Positions 17,417 through 26,189 of a stretch of DNA of 64,000 bases are shown in pieces (the stretch's first letter is position 1; every line of letters starts with the position of its first letter). The translations under genes were made by a program, and so were the position numbers. Origin of the DNA: CBDFGK01 sp965247075 (GTDB lineage: Bacteria > Pseudomonadota > Gammaproteobacteria > Pseudomonadales > Halieaceae); NCBI GenBank assembly GCA_965247075.1, contig CBDFGK010000003.1, positions 248,001-312,000 on the forward strand, written 5' to 3'. A model generated the notes under the pieces. The model was not told where the DNA came from. It searched no databases and saw only the letters and a list, made by a program, of their open reading frames with translations.

Positions 17417-18421
17417 TTAAGCACCCAACACACGATCATCATTTTTCAGGCTGGCCGGCGGCCAGTTGTCCAGGCGCATTCCCAGCGACAAGCTGCGGGA
17501 TGCCAGAACGTCCTTGATTTCGGTCAGAGACTTCTTGCCCAGGTTGGGGGTCTTCAGCAACTCAACTTCAGTGCGCTGAACCAGATCTCCAATGTAGTAA
17601 ATATTCTCTGCCTTGAGGCAGTTCGCAGAACGAACCGTCAGCTCCAGGTCATCAACCGGGCGCAGCAGAATCGGATCGACTTCATCCTCTTCCTCGGCAG
17701 CCTCTTCCAGCTTGTCGCTTTCCAGGTCAACAAATACTGCCAACTGCTGCTGCAGGATCGTTGCGGCGCGACGGATGGCTTCTTCGGGATCGATAGTACC
17801 GTTTGTCTCCAGATCCAGAACCAACTTGTCCAGATCAGTACGCTGCTCTACACGCGCCGCTTTTACCAGGTATGAAACGCGGTGAATCGGGCTATAGGTC
17901 GCATCCAGTTGCAGGCGGCCAATGGAGCGGGTTTCCTCTTCGGGATTCTCACGGCTATCAGCCGGCTGGTAACCGCGTCCGCGCGCCACCGTCAATGTCA
18001 TACGAATCTCGGATTTGCTATTCAGGTGGCAAATCACGTGCTCAGGATTGCGAACTTCCACCTCGTGATCAACCTGGATGTCACCCGCGGTGACAACCCC
18101 GGGGCCTCTCTTGCTCAAAGTCAGCTCTGCTAAATCCTTGCCGTGCATTACCAGGGCAACACCCTTCAGGTTAAGCAGTATTTCGATCACATCTTCCTGT
18201 ATGCCTTCTATGGAAGAGTACTCGTGGTCTACACCATCAATATCAACTTCGGTGATGGCACAGCCCGGCATGGAAGAAAGCAGGATGCGGCGCAGCGCAT
18301 TGCCCAGTGTGTGGCCAAAACCACGCTCCAACGGCTCCAGGGTAACCTGGGCCCGGGTTGCGCCCTTCTCATCTACGTTGATGATACGGGGCGTTAAAAA
18401 TTCGTTTACTGCAGTTTGCAT
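17417..18421 (-). CDS. rpoA: RNA polymerase alpha subunit
   Basis: The alpha subunit dimerises to nucleate RNA polymerase and contacts UP elements and activators. The 334 residues comprise the N-terminal assembly domain (about 1-235, with LEPLERGFGHTLGNALRRIL), an acidic linker (EEAAEEEDEVDPILL) and the C-terminal DNA-binding domain (ELTVRSANCLKAENI and the helix-hairpin-helix TPNLGKKSLTEIKDVL). It lies between rpsD (35 bp upstream) and rplQ, the standard alpha-operon order. Nothing unusual was seen. Confidence 0.98.
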   Translation of the reverse strand: MQTAVNEFLTPRIINVDEKGATRAQVTLEPLERGFGHTLGNALRRILLSSMPGCAITEVDIDGVDHEYSSIEGIQEDVIEILLNLKGVALVMHGKDLAELTLSKRGPGVVTAGDIQVDHEVEVRNPEHVICHLNSKSEIRMTLTVARGRGYQPADSRENPEEETRSIGRLQLDATYSPIHRVSYLVKAARVEQRTDLDKLVLDLETNGTIDPEEAIRRAATILQQQLAVFVDLESDKLEEAAEEEDEVDPILLRPVDDLELTVRSANCLKAENIYYIGDLVQRTEVELLKTPNLGKKSLTEIKDVLASRSLSLGMRLDNWPPASLKNDDRVLGA

Positions 18422-18456
18422 ATATACACCTGTGTATACGTTAGTCCGTATGGGAA

Positions 18457-19077
18457 TTACTTGGAGTAAAGTTCGACGATCAGGTTCTCATTGATATCAG
18501 AACTGAGGTCTTGACGGTCCGGATAAGCCTTGAAAGTACCTTCCAGTTTGTCATTGCTTACTTCCATCCACTCCGGCTCACCACGTTGGGCGGCCAGTGC
18601 CAGTGCGGACTGAACACGCAGCTGCTTTTTGGACTTTTCGCGCAATGAAATAACATCTCCCGGGCTAACCTGATAAGAGGGGATATTGACACTCTGACCA
18701 TTTACCAGGATAGCTTTGTGAGATACGAGCTGACGTGATTCTGCGCGCGTGGCGCCGAAGCCCATGCGGTAAACCACGTTATCAAGCCGGGATTCCAGCA
18801 AACGCAACAGGTTTTCACCGGTAGCACCACGCAGTCTGGCGGCTTCCTTGTAGTAGTTGCGAAACTGCTTCTCAAGCACGCCGTATATACGACGGACTTT
18901 CTGCTTTTCACGCAGTTGCACACCATAGTCAGAAAGACGACTGCGGCGGGCGCCGTGCTGTCCGGGTGCATTCTCAATATTACATTTGCTTTCCAGTGCG
19001 CGTACACCACTCTTCAGGAACAGGTCCGTTCCCTCACGGCGTGCCAGCTTACACGTGGGACCAATATATCGTGCCAT
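18457..19077 (-). CDS. rpsD: 30S ribosomal protein S4
   Basis: S4 is a primary 16S rRNA binder that starts assembly of the 30S body. In E. coli it represses alpha-operon translation. The 206-residue protein has the typical N-terminus ARYIGPTCKLARREGTDLFL and the S4 RNA-binding domain (about residues 96-160: RLDNVVYRMGFGATRAESRQ, then VNGQSVNIPSYQV). It begins 15 bp after the rpsK stop, within the rpsM-rpsK-rpsD-rpoA-rplQ order. Confidence 0.98.
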   Translation of the reverse strand: MARYIGPTCKLARREGTDLFLKSGVRALESKCNIENAPGQHGARRSRLSDYGVQLREKQKVRRIYGVLEKQFRNYYKEAARLRGATGENLLRLLESRLDNVVYRMGFGATRAESRQLVSHKAILVNGQSVNIPSYQVSPGDVISLREKSKKQLRVQSALALAAQRGEPEWMEVSNDKLEGTFKAYPDRQDLSSDINENLIVELYSK

Positions 19078-19092
19078 TTCGATCTCCTGCCT

Positions 19093-19485
19093 TTACACGC
19101 GTCGTTTCTTGGGGGGACGACATCCGTTATGCGGAATTGGAGTGACGTCGGTAATGTTGCTGATTTTGAATCCGCATCCGTTCAGTGCACGCACGGCAGA
19201 TTCACGACCTGGGCCAGGACCCTTCACCTGGACATCCAGGTTTTGCAGACCGTATTCCTTGGCTGTTTCTCCGGCGCGCTCCGCCGCAACCTGGGCTGCG
19301 AAGGGCGTACTCTTACGAGAACCACGGAAACCGGAACCACCGGCAGTTGCCCAACTGAGAGTGTTACCCTGGCGGTCAGTAATGGTGACAATGGTGTTGT
19401 TGAAGGATGCGTGAATATGCGCGATCCCATCTACGACGGTCTTTTTGACCTTTTTACGAGTGCTTTTAGCACTTGGCTTAGCCAT
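19093..19485 (-). CDS. rpsK: 30S ribosomal protein S11
   Basis: S11 lies on the 30S platform, contacting the E-site mRNA region and helix 45. The 130-residue product has the conserved core HIHASFNNTIVTITDRQGN and GSRKSTPFAAQVAAE, and ends with the basic PHNGCRPPKKRRV. A lysine-rich N-terminus (KSTRKKVKKT) is normal. It is separated from rpsM by 134 bp, longer than other gaps in this operon; that gap shows no recognisable gene. Confidence 0.98.
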   Translation of the reverse strand: MAKPSAKSTRKKVKKTVVDGIAHIHASFNNTIVTITDRQGNTLSWATAGGSGFRGSRKSTPFAAQVAAERAGETAKEYGLQNLDVQVKGPGPGRESAVRALNGCGFKISNITDVTPIPHNGCRPPKKRRV

Positions 19486-19619
19486 ATTGTATGTCCTGCT
19501 TTAATATCAACACTGCACTTGGGTGCAGCTACACTAAATAAATTCGCTGTTTAGATCATAAATGGTGACGTAGCGTCACCGAACTCCCTGGAGGCACCAG
19601 CCCCGAGCGGGTTTATGAA

Positions 19620-19976
19620 TTAGCGGCGAATCGGTTTGCGCGGTCCCTTACGGGTACGTGCATTGGTTTTGGTGCGTTGCCCGCGCAGCGGCAGACTCCT
19701 ACGATGACGCAGGCCGCGGTTGCAACCCAGGTCCATCAAACGCTTGATGTTCATGCTAACTTCGCGACGCAAGTCGCCTTCTACCATACCCTTGCTGACT
19801 GCCGTGCGCAGAGCATCCATTTCCGCTTCGGTCAGGTCAGATATCTTGCACTGTTCGGCAACACCTGTAGCACTACACAGTTCTCTGGCCCGAGTACGGC
19901 CTACACCGAATATGTAGGTCAGGGAGATAACAGTGTGCTTGTTGTCAGGTATGTTGACACCGGCTATACGAGCCAT
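19620..19976 (-). CDS. rpsM: 30S ribosomal protein S13
   Basis: S13 sits in the 30S head and forms intersubunit bridges with L5 and contacts to P-site tRNA. The 118 residues begin ARIAGVNIPDNKHTVISLTY and end with the basic rRNA-binding tail containing GLRHRRSLPLRGQRTKTNAR. It is the first gene of the alpha operon, about 144 bp after rpmJ, the last gene of the spc operon. Confidence 0.98.
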   Translation of the reverse strand: MARIAGVNIPDNKHTVISLTYIFGVGRTRARELCSATGVAEQCKISDLTEAEMDALRTAVSKGMVEGDLRREVSMNIKRLMDLGCNRGLRHRRSLPLRGQRTKTNARTRKGPRKPIRR

Positions 19977-20120
19977 CCAAATTCTCCAATTGTTTTCCGC
20001 CGGCTACGCATAAAAGCAGCCACATCCCACCTCTTCAAAGGGGGTACGCGGCGCGAAAGGCGCAGCATTCTAGCGGGATAAAACCCAAAAATCAACATCT
20101 TAGGCAGGAATCCCGGGCTA

Positions 20121-20237
20121 TTAGCCCTGGCGCTGCTTGTGACGTGGTTCTGCACTGCAAATCACCCGCACAACACCTTTGCGGCGAACTGTTTTGCAGT
20201 TCCTGCACATCTTCTTTACGGAAGCACGTACTTTCAT
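20121..20237 (-). CDS. rpmJ: 50S ribosomal protein L36
   Basis: L36 is the smallest 50S protein and binds one zinc ion near the base of the L7/L12 stalk. The 38-codon frame reads MKVRASVKKMCRNCKTV and continues to a Cys and a His (ICSAEPRH), giving the zinc-binding C-x2-C, C, H set of the C+ form. It starts 40 bp after secY stops, where it is found in most Gammaproteobacteria. Confidence 0.97.
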   Translation of the reverse strand: MKVRASVKKMCRNCKTVRRKGVVRVICSAEPRHKQRQG

Positions 20238-20276
20238 GGCTATTCTCCACTATCTATCTGGGTTACCGGACGCTTG

Positions 20277-21608
20277 TTACCGCACGCGACCGGCACTTCC
20301 ATAATTCTTCAGGTTGGCCTTTTTCATCACCGAGTCATACTGCTGTGACATCATGTGACTTTGAACCTGCGCCATAAAGTCCATTACAACTACGACTACA
20401 ATCAGCAGCGAAGTTCCGCCGAGATAGAACGGCACGTTCCACATCACCACCAAAAACTGTGGCATCAGACAAACCAGTGCGATGTATGCGGCCCCGAATA
20501 CCGTCAGACGTGTCAGCACACCATCGATATAATTCGCCGTTTGCGCTCCCGGACGTATACCCGGTACAAAGGCGCCGGAACGCTTCAGGTTATCCGCTAC
20601 TTCTGCCGGGTTAAACATCAGCGCCGTGTAAAAGAAGCAGAAAAATACAATCAGCACTGTAAACAACAGTATGTTCAAAGGTTGGCCGGGGCCAATCGCC
20701 AGGGCGATTTCCTGCAGCCATTGTGAACCGCCGCCGCTACTGCCGAACCACTGTGCGATAGATGCGGGGAACAGCAGTATGCTGCTGGCAAAAATTGCTG
20801 GAATAACGCCGGCCATATTCACCTTCAGCGGCAAGTGGCTACTCTGCGCCTGGTACTGCTTGCGGCCCTGCTGTCGTTTGGCGTAGTTCACCGTAATGCG
20901 ACGCTGGCCTCGTTCAATAAAGATGATCATGTAGATCACCGCCAGCGCCAGCGCCAAAATAAACAGCAGCACCAGAATATTTAGTTCGCCCTGGCGTGCG
21001 GATTCCAGGGATTGGCCTATTGCCGCCGGCAAACCAGCCACAATACCGGCGAAAATCAGCAGTGAAATGCCGTTACCAACGCCCTTTTCAGTGATCTGCT
21101 CACCCAGCCACATCATAAAGACGGCGCCGGTAACCAGAGAAGTAATGGCGATGATATAGAACATCAGGTTAACGCTGTAAGCCATACCCTGGTTGGCCAT
21201 GCCAACTGCCATGCCGGTGGCCTGCACCAGCGCCAGCAATACCGTCAGGTAGCGCGTGTACTGGCTGATTTTACGACGTCCAGACTCGCCTTCTTTCTTC
21301 AATTGCTCCAACTGCGGCGTTACGGCTGACATCAACTGCATGATGATGGATGCAGAAATGTAGGGCATGATGCCCAGCGCCAGAATGCTCATCCGCTCCA
21401 GCGCGCCACCGCTAAACATGTTGGCCAGTCCAAGGATGGTCCCCTTGTTCTGGTTGAACAGTGCAGCGATCTGATCCGGGTCGATACCAGGCACAGGGAT
21501 ATGCGTGCCGATGCGATAAATAATTATCGCCATCAATACAAAGCGAAGGCGAGCAAAGAGCTCGCCTAGTCCCGCGGTATTAACACCCGGCAAAGAAGGA
21601 TTGGCCAT
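20277..21608 (-). CDS. secY: Preprotein translocase subunit SecY
   Basis: SecY forms the inner-membrane protein-conducting channel with SecE (52267-52629) and SecG. The 443-residue protein shows ten hydrophobic helices. The N-terminal segment includes YRIGTHIPVPGIDP, followed by the plug-region stretch MFSGGALERMSILALGIMPY, and the cytoplasmic loop contains FVPGIRPGAQT before helix 8. The C-terminal tail is basic (KKANLKNYGSAGRVR). The start abuts rplO's stop, and the spc-operon order rplO-secY-rpmJ is kept. Confidence 0.98.
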   Translation of the reverse strand: MANPSLPGVNTAGLGELFARLRFVLMAIIIYRIGTHIPVPGIDPDQIAALFNQNKGTILGLANMFSGGALERMSILALGIMPYISASIIMQLMSAVTPQLEQLKKEGESGRRKISQYTRYLTVLLALVQATGMAVGMANQGMAYSVNLMFYIIAITSLVTGAVFMMWLGEQITEKGVGNGISLLIFAGIVAGLPAAIGQSLESARQGELNILVLLFILALALAVIYMIIFIERGQRRITVNYAKRQQGRKQYQAQSSHLPLKVNMAGVIPAIFASSILLFPASIAQWFGSSGGGSQWLQEIALAIGPGQPLNILLFTVLIVFFCFFYTALMFNPAEVADNLKRSGAFVPGIRPGAQTANYIDGVLTRLTVFGAAYIALVCLMPQFLVVMWNVPFYLGGTSLLIVVVVVMDFMAQVQSHMMSQQYDSVMKKANLKNYGSAGRVR

Positions 21609-22058
21609 TTATTCCTCTATTTTTCCGCCGGCTTGCTCAATGGCTTGGCGGGCGCCTTTGGTTACCGCCAGTCCTTTGACAGTCACTGACCTGATCAGTT
21701 CACCGGAGAGAAATACACGTGCGCGCAGCACGTCTTCACGTACTAGGTCAGCCGCTTTCAGCGCAGCCAAATCGATTATTTCAGCGTCTACCCGGTTGAG
21801 CTCAGCCAGGCGAATCCGGGCTGTGGTCCTGGCAATACGGGAAGTGAAGCCGTATTTTGGCAGGCGCTTCTGCATTGGCATCTGGCCACCTTCAAAACCC
21901 GGCCTCACTGAACCGCCCGAACGGGACTTTTGACCATTGTTACCGCGGCCACAGGTCTTGCCCGTGCCACTGCCGATACCACGACCAACGCGCTTGGCGC
22001 CTTTTCGCGATCCCGGAACAGGGCTCAGAGTGTTCAGTCGCATGTTTTCAGACGTCAT
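21609..22058 (-). CDS. rplO: 50S ribosomal protein L15
   Basis: L15 is a late-assembling 50S protein with an extended N-terminal arm reaching into 23S rRNA. I place the start at ATG 22058 (MTSENMRLNTLSP, 149 residues) because GAGGAGT lies 6-7 nt upstream. The more typical first residues MRLNTLSP begin at 22043 but have no ribosome binding site, and the TTG at 22073 would put the Shine-Dalgarno sequence inside the gene. The glycine-rich arm GRGIGSGTGKTCGRG and the end AIEQAGGKIEE are diagnostic. Confidence 0.96.
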   Translation of the reverse strand: MTSENMRLNTLSPVPGSRKGAKRVGRGIGSGTGKTCGRGNNGQKSRSGGSVRPGFEGGQMPMQKRLPKYGFTSRIARTTARIRLAELNRVDAEIIDLAALKAADLVREDVLRARVFLSGELIRSVTVKGLAVTKGARQAIEQAGGKIEE

Positions 22059-22062
22059 CTCT

Positions 22063-22245
22063 TTACTCCTCAACCCGCAGCATATAATTGACTTTATTAA
22101 TCATGCCGCGAACAGAAGGTGAATCTTCCACTTCCACGGTATGACCAATTCGACGCAAGCCCAGTCCAGCGATACAGGCCCTGTGGCTTTTCAGCCGGCC
22201 GTGAATGCTGCGCAGTTGCGTGACTCTAATGGTTTCTTTAGCCAT
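22063..22245 (-). CDS. rpmD: 50S ribosomal protein L30
   Basis: L30 is a small 50S protein that binds domain II of 23S rRNA. All 60 residues fit the family: IRVTQLRSIHGRLKSHRACI near the start and the LGLRRIGHTVEVEDSPSVRGM core. It lies between rpsE and rplO in the spc operon, with a 4-bp gap to the chosen rplO start, which suggests coupled translation. Confidence 0.97.
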   Translation of the reverse strand: MAKETIRVTQLRSIHGRLKSHRACIAGLGLRRIGHTVEVEDSPSVRGMINKVNYMLRVEE

Positions 22246-22274
22246 AACTCAGCCATTGATCCTGATTTGTTGTA

Positions 22275-22787
22275 TTACGCTAAAATTTCTTCGACGGTTT
22301 TGCCGCGCTTGGCAGCAACCCCATCCGGAGAGACCATGTTCTGCAGACCTTTGAAGGTCGCACGAACTACATTCACTGGATTGGTAGAGCCGTAGCACTT
22401 GGCCAACACGTTGTGAACGCCTGCAATCTCCAATACTGCCCGCATCGCACCACCGGCAATAACACCGGTACCTTCAGAGGCTGGCTGCATGTATATCCTG
22501 GACGCGCCGTGACGGGCCTTAATTGGATACTGAATGGTGCCGTCGTTCAGCTCTACCTGAATCATGTTATGGCGCGCATTTTCCATAGCCTTCTGGATAG
22601 CGACAGGTACTTCGCGCGCCTTGCCGCGACCGAAGCCCACTTTGCCATTGCCATCACCAACTACCGACAGGGCGGTGAAACCAAATATGCGGCCACCTTT
22701 GACCACTTTAGCTACACGGTTAACCTGGACCAGCTTCTCTTGCAGGCCTTCGGAGTTGTCATCTTTTTTACGATCGTTGTATGCCAT
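22275..22787 (-). CDS. rpsE: 30S ribosomal protein S5
   Basis: S5 contributes to decoding accuracy and mRNA unwinding at the 30S entry channel. The 170-residue protein has the N-terminal double-stranded-RNA-binding fold (VNRVAKVVKGGRIFGFTALS, then GDGNGKVGFGRGKAREVP) and the C-terminal domain with GAMRAVLEIAGVHNVLAK. The short insertion-free N-terminus MAYNDRKKDDNSEGLQEKL is usual for Gammaproteobacteria. It sits 12 bp after rplR. Confidence 0.98.
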   Translation of the reverse strand: MAYNDRKKDDNSEGLQEKLVQVNRVAKVVKGGRIFGFTALSVVGDGNGKVGFGRGKAREVPVAIQKAMENARHNMIQVELNDGTIQYPIKARHGASRIYMQPASEGTGVIAGGAMRAVLEIAGVHNVLAKCYGSTNPVNVVRATFKGLQNMVSPDGVAAKRGKTVEEILA

Positions 22788-22798
22788 TTCGCTTAACC

Positions 22799-23149
22799 CT
22801 AGAATTCCAGTCCATTTTCACGAGCGGCCTCAGCCAGCGCCTTTACACGCCCGTGATACTTGAAACCGCTGCGATCAAAAGCCACTCTTTCGATACCGGC
22901 TTCCCTGGCACGCTCGGCAACCAGCTTGCCCACTTCAGCAGCCGCACCAATGTTGCTTGTCTTACCACTGCGCAGTCTCTGGTCGAGTGTGGATGCGCTG
23001 GCCAGTACGCGGTCACCATTGGGCGCCAGCACCTGGGCATAAATATGGCGCGGTGTGCGGTGCACACTCAGGCGGTTTTCACCCAATTCGCGCATCTTGG
23101 CGCGTGCACGTCTGGCGCGGCGCAACCTTGACTCATTTTTAGCACTCAT
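22799..23149 (-). CDS. rplR: 50S ribosomal protein L18
   Basis: L18 binds 5S rRNA together with L5 and L25 in the central protuberance. The 116-residue product has the basic N-terminus KNESRLRRARRARAKMRE, the LSVHRTPRHIYAQVLAPNGD strand region, and the C-terminal FDRSGFKYHGRVKALAEAAR that closes the family signature. It follows rplF by 14 bp. Confidence 0.98.
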   Translation of the reverse strand: MSAKNESRLRRARRARAKMRELGENRLSVHRTPRHIYAQVLAPNGDRVLASASTLDQRLRSGKTSNIGAAAEVGKLVAERAREAGIERVAFDRSGFKYHGRVKALAEAARENGLEF

Positions 23150-23163
23150 AGTCTTATACCTGC

Positions 23164-23691
23164 TTATTTCTTCTTGGCTTCCTTGCGACGGACATGCTCA
23201 TCCGCGTAACGAACGCCTTTACCTTTGTAGGGCTCCGGGGGACGGAAGGCACGGATTACCGCAGCCGCCTGGCCCACAGCCTGCTTGTCGATACCCTTGA
23301 CCACGATCTCAGTCTGGCTGGGTGTCTCTGCTGAGATACCCTCGGGCAGCTCATATTCAACCGGGTGTGAAAAACCCAAGGTCAAATTCAGCTTCTTGCC
23401 CTGAACTGCACAACGATAACCAACGCCGTTCAGTTGCAGTTTCTTTTCAAAACCATCGGTGACACCAACAACCATGTTGTTAACCAGTGCCCGCATGGTG
23501 CCAGACATAGGTATTGCATGCTTGCTCCTGGCGGCAAAAGTCAGTGTGTTGTCTTCCTGCTTGACTTGTACACCTTCGTGCACGGTCAATTGCAGCGTAC
23601 CCTTGCTGCCTTTAACAGACAGGTCACGGCCGTCAAGTTTGACTTCCACACCACGGGGCAGGTTTATCGGGTTACTTGCTACTCTAGACAT
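23164..23691 (-). CDS. rplF: 50S ribosomal protein L6
   Basis: L6 is a two-domain protein by the sarcin-ricin loop where elongation factors dock. The 175 residues begin SRVASNPINLPRGVEVKLDG, and the family signature PEPYKGKGVRYADE appears near the end, before a basic KKEAKKK-type tail. It lies between rpsH and rplR in normal spc order. Confidence 0.98.
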   Translation of the reverse strand: MSRVASNPINLPRGVEVKLDGRDLSVKGSKGTLQLTVHEGVQVKQEDNTLTFAARSKHAIPMSGTMRALVNNMVVGVTDGFEKKLQLNGVGYRCAVQGKKLNLTLGFSHPVEYELPEGISAETPSQTEIVVKGIDKQAVGQAAAVIRAFRPPEPYKGKGVRYADEHVRRKEAKKK

Positions 23692-23711
23692 AGCGCTCGT
23701 CTCTCAAATAC

Positions 23712-24107
23712 TTAAAATACGGTGCACAGTACTTCGCCGCCGACACCGGCAGCACGAGCAGCGCGATCAGTCATGACACCCTTGCTCGTTGATACAATTG
23801 CAACCCCAAGCCCACCACGAACCGTAGGCAGGCCATCTTTACCTGAATAGGAACGCAGTCCCGGACGGCTGATGCGATCTATTTCAGCAATCACTGGCTT
23901 GCCGTCAAAATACTTTAGCTCAATAAGCAGCTGCTTCTTTCCGTCACGTTCCAACCGGTTGAAGCCGGCAATGTAACCTTCATCGGCCAGCACCACACAT
24001 ACTGCCGCCTTTAGCTTTGAGGCGGGCATTTCAACGGAGGTTTTACCCGCCATCTGTGCGTTGCGAATACGAGTCAGCATGTCTGCCATTGGATCTTGCA
24101 TAGTCAT
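23712..24107 (-). CDS. rpsH: 30S ribosomal protein S8
   Basis: S8 binds the central domain of 16S rRNA. In E. coli it represses the spc operon by binding near the rplE start. The 131-residue product has DPMADMLTRIRNAQMAGKTS at the N-terminus and the C-terminal signature STSKGVMTDRAARAAGVGGE. It follows rpsN by 19 bp. Confidence 0.98.
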   Translation of the reverse strand: MTMQDPMADMLTRIRNAQMAGKTSVEMPASKLKAAVCVVLADEGYIAGFNRLERDGKKQLLIELKYFDGKPVIAEIDRISRPGLRSYSGKDGLPTVRGGLGVAIVSTSKGVMTDRAARAAGVGGEVLCTVF

Positions 24108-24126
24108 AATCTATTCTCTCTCAGCT

Positions 24127-24432
24127 CTACCAGCTGGCCTTGACCAGACCAGGTACGTCACCGCGCATTGCCGCTTCACGCAGCTTGTTACGGCACAGGC
24201 CAAACTTGCGATAAACCCCGTGAGGACGTCCGGTAATCTGGCAGCGTCGACGTTGACGAACCGGGCTGGCATCACGCGGCAGCTTCTGCAGCTTCACTTG
24301 TGCTTCCCACTTGTCGTCGTCACTGGCATTGATGTCCGCCAAAACCGCCTTTAGCTCTGCTCGCTTTGCAGCGAACCTTGCTACCGTACGGGTGCGCTTG
24401 TCTTCACGCGCTATCATCGATTTCTTAGCCAT
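24127..24432 (-). CDS. rpsN: 30S ribosomal protein S14, zinc-free type
   Basis: S14 completes the 30S head near the A site. The 101-residue length and the segment RRRCQITGRPHGVYRKFGLC, which lacks the C-x2-C pairs, identify the long zinc-independent form. The N-terminus AKKSMIAREDKRTRTVARFA is typical. It lies between rplE and rpsH with short gaps. Confidence 0.98.
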   Translation of the reverse strand: MAKKSMIAREDKRTRTVARFAAKRAELKAVLADINASDDDKWEAQVKLQKLPRDASPVRQRRRCQITGRPHGVYRKFGLCRNKLREAAMRGDVPGLVKASW

Positions 24433-24443
24433 TAGTAAGCCTC

Positions 24444-24983
24444 TTAACTCTTAAGGGGGAAATTGAAAGCGCGCAACAGGGCGCGGCCTTCATCATCCGT
24501 GCGGGCGGTCGTGGTAATGGTGATATCCATACCGCGCAGGGCGTCCACCTGGTCGTAATCAATTTCCGGGAAGATAATTTGCTCGGCCACACCCATCGCA
24601 AAGTTGCCTCTACCGTCGAATGACTTGGGGCTTATGCCACGAAAGTCACGCACACGCGGTATGGCAATGCTGATCAGGCGATCCAGGAACTCGTACATGC
24701 GCTCACTGCGCAGAGTCACTTTACAGCCAATAGGCCAGCCTTCACGCACCTTGAAACCGGCAATAGATCTGCGAGCCTTGGTGATGATCGGCTTTTGACC
24801 GGCAATTTTTCCCAGGTCACTCACCGCATGGTCCAGCACTTTCTTGTCGCCAAGTGCTTCACCAACACCCATGTTCAGGGTGATCTTGGTAATACGGGGA
24901 ACCGCCATGATATTGTCCAGCCCGAACTCTTCTTTAAGCTTCGGCGCAATCTCATCTCTGTATACTTTCTTCAGTGCTGCCAT
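24444..24983 (-). CDS. rplE: 50S ribosomal protein L5
   Basis: L5 brings 5S rRNA into the 50S central protuberance and contacts S13. The 179-residue protein has the diagnostic PRITKITLNMGVGEALGDKK near the start and IFPEIDYDQVDALRGMDITI in the C-terminal half, ending TDDEGRALLRAFNFPLKS. It begins 14 bp after rplX. Confidence 0.98.
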   Translation of the reverse strand: MAALKKVYRDEIAPKLKEEFGLDNIMAVPRITKITLNMGVGEALGDKKVLDHAVSDLGKIAGQKPIITKARRSIAGFKVREGWPIGCKVTLRSERMYEFLDRLISIAIPRVRDFRGISPKSFDGRGNFAMGVAEQIIFPEIDYDQVDALRGMDITITTTARTDDEGRALLRAFNFPLKS

Positions 24984-24997
24984 TTCAATACGTCCGC

Positions 24998-25312
24998 TTA
25001 AGCGTCTATCGCTGCACCAGTGGATTTGAAGACGCGCACTTTCGTGTCGCCGTCGACTTGGTAACCCACCCGGTCAGCCTTGTTGGTTTCAGGATTAAAA
25101 ATTGCCACATTGGAAACCTGTACAGGCGCTTCCCTTTCCACAATTCCACCAGCCACACCCGCCTGCGGGTTTGCCTTGGTGTGCTTTTTCATCATATTGA
25201 TACCGGATACCAACAGCTTGCTGTTATTCAGTACCTTCTGAACCTTACCGTGCTTACCCTTGTCCTTACCGGCCAGGATAACCACTTCATCGTCACGCTT
25301 GATCTTGCCCAT
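24998..25312 (-). CDS. rplX: 50S ribosomal protein L24
   Basis: L24 starts 50S assembly through its KOW-type fold. I start the gene at ATG 25312 (MGKIKRDDEVVILAGKDKGK, 104 residues), with AGGA about 6 nt upstream. The frame continues upstream to 25369 without family similarity. The KOW core KHGKVQKVLNNSKLLVSGIN is intact. The 28-bp gap to rplN is usual. Confidence 0.97.
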   Translation of the reverse strand: MGKIKRDDEVVILAGKDKGKHGKVQKVLNNSKLLVSGINMMKKHTKANPQAGVAGGIVEREAPVQVSNVAIFNPETNKADRVGYQVDGDTKVRVFKSTGAAIDA

Positions 25313-25340
25313 GTCCTTTCCTCTCTCTGCTCTAACCGGC

Positions 25341-25709
25341 CTAAAGCACTTCCGGTGCCAGAGAAACAATTTTCATAAACTGCTCAGTTCGCAGCTCGCG
25401 GGTAACCGGTCCAAAAATGCGGGTACCGATTGGTGCGTTTTGTGCATTCAACAGCACTGCCGCATTGTCATCGAACTTGATAAGAGAGCCATCGTTACGA
25501 CGCACGCCCTTTCTGGTGCGAACCACAACAGCGGTCATCACCTGGCCTTTTTTGACCTTACCCCTGGGGATAGCTTCCTTCACCGTCACCTTGATGAGGT
25601 CGCCGACACCGGCGTAGCGGCGCTTTGAGCCACCCAGCACCTTGATGCACATAACGCGCCTGGCGCCACTGTTGTCGGCAACATCCAGATATGTCTGTGT
25701 TTGAATCAT
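25341..25709 (-). CDS. rplN: 50S ribosomal protein L14
   Basis: L14 lies at the subunit interface and binds silencing factor RsfS. The 122-residue protein is highly typical: MIQTQTYLDVADNSGARRVM at the start, IKVTVKEAIPRGKVKKG in the middle and a C-terminus ending KIVSLAPEVL. It sits between rpsQ and rplX. Confidence 0.98.
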   Translation of the reverse strand: MIQTQTYLDVADNSGARRVMCIKVLGGSKRRYAGVGDLIKVTVKEAIPRGKVKKGQVMTAVVVRTRKGVRRNDGSLIKFDDNAAVLLNAQNAPIGTRIFGPVTRELRTEQFMKIVSLAPEVL

Positions 25710-25731
25710 CTTCTACTCCAAGCTCTAAAGC

Positions 25732-25995
25732 CTATACCTGGGTTCCACTCACTTCGATCCGCACCAGTTTCCAGCTCTTCAGCTTGGCAAGAGGACGTGA
25801 CTCTTCAACGATAACCGTATCGCCCATTTCACACTCATTGTTCTCATCATGAGCGTGAACCTTTGAGGAACGGGTGATGTACTTACCGTACACCGGGTGC
25901 TTAACCCGACGCTCGACCAGTACTGTTACCGTCTTGTCCATTTTGTTACTGACCACGCGTCCGGTGGCAGTACGTGCCGTATTCTGTTCAGCCAT
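25732..25995 (-). CDS. rpsQ: 30S ribosomal protein S17
   Basis: S17 is an early-binding OB-fold protein of the 30S body. The 87 residues include GRVVSNKMDKTVTVLVERRV and the signature GDTVIVEESRPLAKLKSWKL. It starts 2 bp after the rpmC stop, so translation is probably coupled, and it is the usual last gene of the S10 operon. Confidence 0.98.
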   Translation of the reverse strand: MAEQNTARTATGRVVSNKMDKTVTVLVERRVKHPVYGKYITRSSKVHAHDENNECEMGDTVIVEESRPLAKLKSWKLVRIEVSGTQV

Positions 25996-25997
25996 GA

Positions 25998-26189
25998 TTA
26001 CTCTCCCACCTTCTGCGTCATTACAGTCTTAACACGAGCGATATCGCGCTGGTTCTGCTGCAGCAGGTGCGACTGGCCCAGTTGGCCTGTGGACTTTTGC
26101 ATGCGCAGCTTGAACTGCTCTTCACGCAAGGTCAGCAGATCCTTATTCAGGTCCTCGACGGACTTTTCACGCAACTCACTGGCTTTCAT
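25998..26189 (-). CDS. rpmC: 50S ribosomal protein L29
   Basis: L29 sits at the tunnel exit beside L23, where trigger factor docks. The 63-residue helical hairpin has MKASELREKSVEDLNKDLLT and the conserved KSTGQLGQSHLLQQNQRDIA. Its first base overlaps the last base of the rplP stop, a sign of coupling. Confidence 0.97.
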   Translation of the reverse strand: MKASELREKSVEDLNKDLLTLREEQFKLRMQKSTGQLGQSHLLQQNQRDIARVKTVMTQKVGE